DNA of 64,000 nucleotides from Acidobacteriota bacterium (GTDB taxonomy: Bacteria; Acidobacteriota; Blastocatellia; Pyrinomonadales; Pyrinomonadaceae). The notes below the pieces were generated by a model. It ran no database searches. It saw only the letters and a list, made by a program, of their open reading frames with translations, and was not told the DNA's origin. Position numbers and translations under genes: made by a program. Positions 58,871 through 64,000 of this stretch are shown here, one piece after another. The DNA lies in contig CP065003.1 of assembly GCA_016700175.1 (NCBI GenBank), positions 1,560,001 to 1,624,000 on the forward strand, read 5' to 3'. Position 1 is the stretch's first letter, and every line of letters begins with the position of its first letter.

Positions 58871-60004
58871 TTAACTCGAGAGCTTCTTCACGGTTTCGTT
58901 CACGATCTCGCCGCCGTCGGTGATGACGCAGCCTCTTACGATCTCGTTCTCGAAATCGAGCACGATGTCCTTCTTCTCTTCGTCCCACAGGTCGTCAATC
59001 AGATTCCTGAGATTCGCCGAATACATAACGCTGGCGTCCTTCGCGACGATGTTCGTCCAGTTGCCGTCGCCGATGATGGTCACGCCGCCGACCTCGACGG
59101 TCTCTCCGGCTACCGAGCCCTCGACGTTCCCGCCGCTTTCGGCGGCCATATCGACGATCACGCTGCCGGGCTTCATTTCTTTGACCATATCGGCGGTGAC
59201 GATCACCGGCGGCTTGCGCCCGAACACCTGCGCGGTGGTGATCACGACATCCGATTCGGCGATCTGCTTTTTCTGGCCCTCGCGCTGTTTGTTGATCTGT
59301 TCCGGCGACAGCTCGACGGCATATCCGTCCTTCGTCTGTCCGGTCTCGCCAAGATCGATCTCGAGGAACTTCGCGCCGAGCGATTCGACCTGCTCCGCGA
59401 CGACTGCGCGCGTGTCGAAGGCAACAACCTTCGCGCCGAGCCTCTTCGCGGTCGCGATCGCCTGAAGCCCCGCGACGCCGGCACCGATGACGAATACGGT
59501 CGCCGGTTTCAAAGTCCCGGCGGGCGTCATCATCATCGGCAGGATCGTCGGAAGCTTCGAACAAGCGAGGATGACCATCACGTAACCCGCGAGGTTGGCC
59601 TGCGAGCTGAGCGCGTCCATCTTCTGGGCAAGCGTCGTACGCGGGATCATCTCCATCGAGATCGCGGTCACGCCGTGGTCCTTAAGCGATCCGATCAGCT
59701 CTTTTTCATTGAAAGGATCGAGAAAGCTGACATGGACGGCGCCTTTTCGGAGCTTCGCGACCTCTTCCGCAGGCGGCTTGCGGACGCGCAGCACGATATC
59801 TGTCCCCGAAAGGATCCTCGTGCGGTCGTCCGTGACCTCGGCTCCGGCTTCGGAATAAAGATCGTCGCCGAATCCCGCGCGGGATCCGGCTCCTTTTTCG
59901 ATTACGATTTCCGCCCCCATCCTGACGAGCTTCTTCACATCGTCTGGAACCAGGGCGACTCTTTTCTCGTTCGGGTCCAGTTCTCTGGGAACACCAATTT
60001 GCAT
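58871..60004 (-). CDS. pntAA: NAD(P) transhydrogenase subunit alpha, NAD-binding part
   Basis: A 377-residue soluble domain I of the transhydrogenase, related to alanine dehydrogenase. IGVPRELDPNEKRVALVPDDVKKL starts it, the NAD-binding motif is VFVIGAGVAGLQAIATAKRLGAKV, and the RQD-loop region (MDALSSQANLAGY) is intact. Alanine dehydrogenase is excluded by the neighbours pntAB and pntB. Confidence 0.96.
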   Translation of the reverse strand: MQIGVPRELDPNEKRVALVPDDVKKLVRMGAEIVIEKGAGSRAGFGDDLYSEAGAEVTDDRTRILSGTDIVLRVRKPPAEEVAKLRKGAVHVSFLDPFNEKELIGSLKDHGVTAISMEMIPRTTLAQKMDALSSQANLAGYVMVILACSKLPTILPMMMTPAGTLKPATVFVIGAGVAGLQAIATAKRLGAKVVAFDTRAVVAEQVESLGAKFLEIDLGETGQTKDGYAVELSPEQINKQREGQKKQIAESDVVITTAQVFGRKPPVIVTADMVKEMKPGSVIVDMAAESGGNVEGSVAGETVEVGGVTIIGDGNWTNIVAKDASVMYSANLRNLIDDLWDEEKKDIVLDFENEIVRGCVITDGGEIVNETVKKLSS

Positions 60005-60445
60005 ATCGGTCTTTCCGGATCGGCTTGAATTGTGACTGAAAGTTCGGTGAGTCCTACGTAGTAAAAATGGAACTGCCCTTACTTGTCAACCTTTGCGGGG
60101 ATCTGGGGGAGATTGTAGCGGAGTGTGGAGGGGTTTTCCGTGATGCCCGTCACGGGCTGGACGCGGCTTTGCCTCGTTTTCCGTTCACGGCAGCGCTTAA
60201 CGCTGCATATCGCCGGCGGTCATCCCTGCTCCAGTTTAGACCAGCGCTTCGCGCTGCATAAAGACGTGCGAAGCAAGGCTGAGAATGAGATTGCCGAAGC
60301 TCCCGTTTAGAGCAGCGCTTCGCGCTGCAAAAGACGTGCGAAGCACGGCTGCGTATTGAAGTTGTTAGGATCCTCTCAAAGCCAAGGCGGTCTGGATCCG
60401 TGATATTCTACAAACTGTGGAAAGCTCGCTTTTCGGTTTGCAAGT
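60005..60445. repeat. GTTTAGAGCAGCGC hairpin repeats in a 441-bp gap
   Basis: Two close copies of the repeat occur at 60234-60280 and 60305-60350, 71 bp apart: gtttaga.cagcgcttcgcgctgc, then aaagacgtgcgaagca.ggct. A third, shorter hairpin cagcgcttaacgctg is at 60190-60205. Similar copies flank the gene at 30290. The last 90 bp may hold the promoter of the next gene (a TATTCT box near 60404). Confidence 0.7.
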
Positions 60446-61525
60446 ATGAGGATTTCCTACAAGAAGTCGGTTTTGTGTTTGTTGATGTTGGTGGCCATTA
60501 GCCTCGCGCCCAGCGCAAATAGAAGCAATGCCTTAAATGGTGATCCTGCAATTGCCGCTTCGACCTCTGGTAGCATAGGTCTGGACCCAGTAACTGGTTC
60601 ATACCGGCATTCCTGTGTTCTCAACAGTCGCACCTGGCTTCTTGGCAACCTGGAGGAATTGCTCCTGACCACGGACGCCGGCGAGTCTTTCACTCAGATC
60701 TTCAAGGTTGGCTCAGACCCGAAAGAGGATATGTTGCTGGCCGTTGATTGCCGAGGAGAGAGCCAAGTCCTGTTGGCGGCTGGATCGTCGCTCTATCGTT
60801 CAAACGACTCTGGCTCAACCTGGCTACAGGTTACAGAGAATCTTCCAATCCGGGTTGGCACCGTCGCTATGGTTGATGATCAAAACGTGCTTGTCGGGGG
60901 TTCGGACTATTCGATTTACGACAAGCACCCTGAACTGGGAGTGCTTTACGAAGGTTCGATCATCTCTTCCAACGATGGAGGGAGAACTTTTGTTAAGCAC
61001 GAAATAAAGGGGCGCGATGGATTGAACAATCGATTCAATAGGTGGACGATCAAAGACTTCGCAATTCGGGACAATGGCGAGCACTATGCTGTCGGAGATG
61101 GGTTGGTACTTGTTAAGAAAGGTAATGCTCCCGTTTGGAAGAGGGTTGATGTCCCTGCCTATCCATTCCAAACGGTTGGCGCTTTAGGAAAGAACCTCAT
61201 TTGGACTTCAACAAGCATTGGAGACGAATTTGTTGTTTCGTTTGACGGAGGAATCACCTGGAAGATCAGGAAAGTGCCCCAAGGAAGTCCAATTTCTTAC
61301 ACCGGGGTCTTGTTTATAAACGAAAGGGAGGCCATCGCGTTAAATGGCGGACTCCTACGGACTCAGGATGGCGGCGAGAGTTGGACCACCGTTGATGCTG
61401 ATGTGCGGTATTTTCACGCTTTCTTGCTCGAGAATGGCGAGCTTATGGTTCTCGGCCATAACAAAGTTGGTTGGCGAAACGTCTCAAGCCGAGACAATGG
61501 CCTAACCTTTGAAGAATTGAAATAG
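60446..61525 (+). CDS. Secreted Asp-box beta-propeller protein
   Basis: A 359-residue exported protein with a signal peptide (SVLCLLMLVAISLAPSANRSNA). It has six Asp-box motifs (S/TxDxGxTW type): TTDAGESF, SNDSGSTW, SNDGGRTF, SFDGGITW, TQDGGESW, SRDNGLTF, spaced as in sialidase/BNR or YCF48-like propellers. No sialidase catalytic arginines or nucleophile are evident, so it is more likely a binding or scaffold protein. The gene is lower in GC than its neighbours and is flanked by hairpin repeats. Confidence 0.75.
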   Translation: MRISYKKSVLCLLMLVAISLAPSANRSNALNGDPAIAASTSGSIGLDPVTGSYRHSCVLNSRTWLLGNLEELLLTTDAGESFTQIFKVGSDPKEDMLLAVDCRGESQVLLAAGSSLYRSNDSGSTWLQVTENLPIRVGTVAMVDDQNVLVGGSDYSIYDKHPELGVLYEGSIISSNDGGRTFVKHEIKGRDGLNNRFNRWTIKDFAIRDNGEHYAVGDGLVLVKKGNAPVWKRVDVPAYPFQTVGALGKNLIWTSTSIGDEFVVSFDGGITWKIRKVPQGSPISYTGVLFINEREAIALNGGLLRTQDGGESWTTVDADVRYFHAFLLENGELMVLGHNKVGWRNVSSRDNGLTFEELK

Positions 61526-61840
61526 TGCCTGACGCCATTGCTAAGGGATGCACAACTGACACCGGATTTCCCGATCAAGTCAAAGGTCCTTACAGCCTTG
61601 AGTTGGGAATTTTGGTCAATAGCAGTACGGCCAAGTCTACTGCTTTGACATGGCGCTCCGTTGGAGTGCCGTAATCTTCGCTCGATTCGATTCTATTAAG
61701 ATTCGGCTCCTATGGAGCCGCGAGTCGCTCGCACCTCACGATTGTACAGACATTGCGCTCCTAACGGAGCTGAAGAATGCAGCGCAGAGCGCTGCTCTTG
61801 TATCTTGGCTACCTGTAGATAAACAGCTAGCATGGACGCG
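61526..61840. repeat. REP-type hairpins left of the IS110 element
   Basis: GGCTCC-TAT-GGAGCC (61705-61719), a tgtacagacattgcgctcct segment (near 61743, an inverted copy of the ctccgtaggagcgcaatgtctg type) and gcagcgc-aga-gcgctgc (61779-61795) are clear. The gap from the propeller gene to the transposase leader otherwise holds no gene. Confidence 0.65.
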
Positions 61841-61850
61841 TGTTAGTTGG

Positions 61851-62005
61851 CGGAGAGGATGAGTCCGACGCTGCTCTTTTGCTTGAAAGCATGGCGTTTA
61901 GATTACGACCTCCTCTCCGTATCACCCGCTTCCGAATGGACGTTCAGTATCTTATGACCATTGAGAGTCTGCATACAAGGTTGTCCTGGCGAAGCATTTC
62001 TACAG
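61851..62005 (+). ncRNA. Candidate bridge RNA in the IS110 left end
   Basis: The non-coding leader contains the 9-bp stem cggagagga (61851-61859) with tcctctccg (61911-61919), enclosing about 51 bases. IS110-group elements encode a bridge RNA in this place that pairs with both target and donor DNA. The location and stem are seen; the identity and the two guide loops are inference. Confidence 0.35.
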
Positions 62006-62014
62006 GAGGTGACA

Positions 62015-62977
62015 ATGGCGGAAAAGGCAGTACTCGGTATCGATATCTCAAAGGCGACATTCGATGTGTTTCTGAAGGCAGGCGACGAGTCGCATGCCGG
62101 ACAATTTGATAACTCGGTCGCCGGCTACAAACAGCTGAAGAAATGGCTCAAATCGCGAAAGGCCGGTCGGGTTCACGCCTGTATGGAAGCGACCGGAGCG
62201 TACGGAGTGAAGCTCTGCCATTTTCTGCATAGTGAAGGCCACGAGGTCTCGGTAGTGAACCCGTTAAGGGTAAAGCGTTATGGCGAGTCGGACCTCAGAC
62301 GCAATAAGACCGATAAGTCGGACGCCAGGCTGATAGCGGACTTCTGTCTGAACAAGAAGACTTCCCTGTGGGAGCCCCCTTCCGAGGAAGTGTTGTATCT
62401 GCAGTCTTTAACCCGGCGGATCGAAAGCCTTCATAAGATGCGCAGTATGGAGTCGAACCGGATGGAAACGGCGCCTGAACAGGTGAAAGGCAGTATCGAG
62501 CGGATCATCTCTTCGATCGATGAAGAGATAAGAGAACTGGAGAAACTCATCAAGAAGCACTTTGATGATCATCCGGACCTGAGACACAAGAAAGATCTTT
62601 TGGAGTCGATCCCCGGCATCGGTGAAAAGTCTGCCAGCGTGCTGCTCAGTGAGATCCCTTTCGAACGCTTCGAGAGCGCCAGGCAGGTCGCTGCCCAGGC
62701 AGGCCTCACTCCCTCCAGGGAACAGTCAGGCACGACGCTCGACAAGACCAGAATCTCAAAGATCGGAAACCCGAGGATAAGACGTGTGCTTCTTTTTCCT
62801 GCAATGACCGCTATCAAGCACAACGCCGTCGTCAGTTCATTCGCTGCGAGACTCGAGCGCAATGGTCTGACTCCAATGCAGGTAGTCTGTGCGTCAAAGA
62901 GGAAGCTTCTACATATCGCGTTTGGTGTCATCAAGAACGATCGTCCTTTTGACCCAAACTTCGCGCAGGTAGCTTGA
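62015..62977 (+). CDS. IS110-family transposase (DEDD recombinase)
   Basis: A 320-residue recombinase with the RuvC-like N-terminal domain (VLGIDISKATFDV, HACMEATGAYG, NKTDKSDARLIADF supply the DEDD acids) and the C-terminal transposase domain (LESIPGIGEKSASVLLSEI, QVAAQAGLTPSREQSGTT) holding the catalytic Ser. The coiled-coil spacer is KRIESLH-type. ATG 62015 follows AGGAGGTGACA, a near-perfect ribosome site. It is intact, so the element may be active. Confidence 0.95.
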   Translation: MAEKAVLGIDISKATFDVFLKAGDESHAGQFDNSVAGYKQLKKWLKSRKAGRVHACMEATGAYGVKLCHFLHSEGHEVSVVNPLRVKRYGESDLRRNKTDKSDARLIADFCLNKKTSLWEPPSEEVLYLQSLTRRIESLHKMRSMESNRMETAPEQVKGSIERIISSIDEEIRELEKLIKKHFDDHPDLRHKKDLLESIPGIGEKSASVLLSEIPFERFESARQVAAQAGLTPSREQSGTTLDKTRISKIGNPRIRRVLLFPAMTAIKHNAVVSSFAARLERNGLTPMQVVCASKRKLLHIAFGVIKNDRPFDPNFAQVA

Positions 62978-63143
62978 CTTACAAGTCAGTATCTAAACGG
63001 AAAGAGCGGCGGAGCCGCAAGAATTCACATCGGGACCCATCTCCCCTGAAACCATTCCTGCAAGAAAACCGTAGTCCAACGCATATCGCCTTGCCGCCGG
63101 ATGACCCGGCACCAATTTCGACAATCCAGACCGAGGTAAACAG

Positions 63144-64000
63144 ATGAGAGCCATCATTTCTCTTTTGATCGTCCTTTCTTTCGCTTTTCAGGCAGCCGCC
63201 CAGATGCCGGACACTTCCGCCGGCGGGTTCCCGAAATCGCCCGCATTCGACCGCTCGGCCTACGAGATCAAGCACAAGACATTCGTGCTCGACAACGGGC
63301 TGACTCTGATCGTCCACACGGACCACAGCGTCCCGATCGTCGGCGTGAATGTCTGGTATCACGTCGGCTCCCGTAACGAAAAACGCGGCAAGACCGGCTT
63401 CGCGCATATGTTCGAGCACTTCTTTTTCAACGGCTCGGAGAATCATCCGCACGGCTTCCGCGAAGCGATGGACGACCTAGGCGCGAACAACCGCAACGGG
63501 ACCACGAACACCGACCGCACGAACTTCTTCGAGGACGTTCCGGTTTCGGCGCTCGAGCGCACGCTTTACCTCGAGGCCGACCGAATGGGATTCCTCGGCG
63601 GATATATCTCGAAGGAAATGCTCGAGCGCGAACGCGGCGTCGTGAAGAACGAGAAGCGGCAGGGCGAGAACCGCCCGTACGGGCGCGTGTTCAGCGAGAT
63701 CACGGAGAAGGTCTATCCGTACTCGCATCCGTATTCCTGGTCGACGATCGGCTCGATGGACGACCTGAACGCCGCGACGCTGGACGACGTCAAGGAATGG
63801 TACGAGACGTTCTACGGCCCTAACAACGCGGTGCTTTCGCTCGCCGGAGACATCACTGCGGAGCGCGCGCTGGAACTCGTCAACAAGTACTTCGGAGGCA
63901 TCAAGCCCGGCCCTCCGCTATCCCGCGCAAAGACCTGGATTCCGAAATTCGAGCGCGATATGCGCGACGAGATGTTCGACCGCGCTCCGCAGGCAAGGAT
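63144..64000 (+). CDS. M16-family zinc peptidase (insulinase type), N-terminal part
   Basis: An open frame runs from ATG 63144 through the right edge of the window (285 codons seen). A signal peptide (AIISLLIVLSFAFQAAA) is followed by FVLDNGLTLIVHTDHSVPIV, and the inverted zinc motif HxxEH is FAHMFEHFFF. The downstream Glu ligand is probably in ERERGVVKNEKRQ. Length of the family is 400-900 residues, so more than half is probably outside. It is exported, as M14 and S46 here. Confidence 0.9.
   Translation, partial: MRAIISLLIVLSFAFQAAAQMPDTSAGGFPKSPAFDRSAYEIKHKTFVLDNGLTLIVHTDHSVPIVGVNVWYHVGSRNEKRGKTGFAHMFEHFFFNGSENHPHGFREAMDDLGANNRNGTTNTDRTNFFEDVPVSALERTLYLEADRMGFLGGYISKEMLERERGVVKNEKRQGENRPYGRVFSEITEKVYPYSHPYSWSTIGSMDDLNAATLDDVKEWYETFYGPNNAVLSLAGDITAERALELVNKYFGGIKPGPPLSRAKTWIPKFERDMRDEMFDRAPQAR

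Larger units (their letters stand above)
61840..62995 (+). mobile_element. IS110-family insertion sequence
   Basis: One transposase gene with a ~155-175-bp leader and a short right end. IS110 elements usually lack terminal inverted repeats and target duplications, so the borders given are approximate. The left border lies between the hairpin at 61779-61795 and the leader stem at 61851; the right one between the stop at 62977 and the GCGGC-gga-GCCGC hairpin at 63006-63018. Both flanks are REP-type DNA. Confidence 0.75.

Overview
The window looks like a chromosomal segment of a non-sporulating, diderm, heterotrophic bacterium, most likely an Acidobacteriota of the Blastocatellia/Pyrinomonadales type. 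This is inferred from gene content: moderately high GC, secreted S46, M14 and M16 peptidases, a bacterial kynurenine operon, a tetraether/membrane-spanning-lipid-type radical SAM enzyme, ECF sigma/zf-HC2 pairs and very abundant intergenic hairpin repeats. There is no 16S gene to confirm it. Both edges cut genes: a C-terminus at 2-91 and an M16 peptidase from 63144 onward.

Layout. 1-8 kb: secreted hypothetical protein, a 4 x 132 bp tandem repeat, PlsC-type acyltransferase, M14 peptidase and a SPOR/SpoIID protein. 8-11.8 kb: housekeeping run miaA-hfq-tmk-holB, then a DUF2752 membrane protein. 11.8-17 kb (minus strand): a ParDE-like toxin-antitoxin pair with its operator, then dxr-rseP-ispG (MEP isoprenoid pathway plus site-2 protease) and a DinB-like protein. 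17-21 kb: ECF sigma, zf-HC2 anti-sigma, two DUF4097-like secreted proteins and dcd. 21.5-30 kb: a kynurenine-catabolism operon (aminomuconate-semialdehyde dehydrogenase, aminomuconate deaminase, 3-hydroxyanthranilate dioxygenase, ACMS decarboxylase, kynureninase, kynurenine monooxygenase, cyclase-family hydrolase) with four non-pathway genes embedded in it. 30-38 kb: lower-GC hypothetical, MltD-like lytic transglycosylase, Lon, Hsp20, NrdR and a YbhN/UPF0104 membrane protein.

38-50 kb: a second ECF sigma/anti-sigma locus followed by a B-box zinc-finger membrane protein, a small membrane protein and an M23 peptidase; then an S46 dipeptidyl-peptidase, MtgA, CrtI-like desaturase, HDAC-family deacetylase, FtsB-like protein and phosphohexomutase. 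50-56 kb: the Tes/MSS-like radical SAM protein, a repeat-rich gap, rpsU, surE-pcm-dedA and tRNA-Pro. 57-64 kb: three-subunit transhydrogenase pntAA-pntAB-pntB, an Asp-box propeller protein, an IS110 element with a probable bridge-RNA leader, and the start of an M16 peptidase.

Themes: envelope remodelling and secreted proteolysis (SpoIID, MltD, MtgA, M23, FtsB, S46, M14, M16), envelope-stress-type sigma control, isoprenoid/carotenoid and membrane-lipid chemistry, and tryptophan breakdown. Almost every intergenic gap over 200 bp is filled by one of several short-palindrome or short-period repeat families. These are the least explained part of the sequence.
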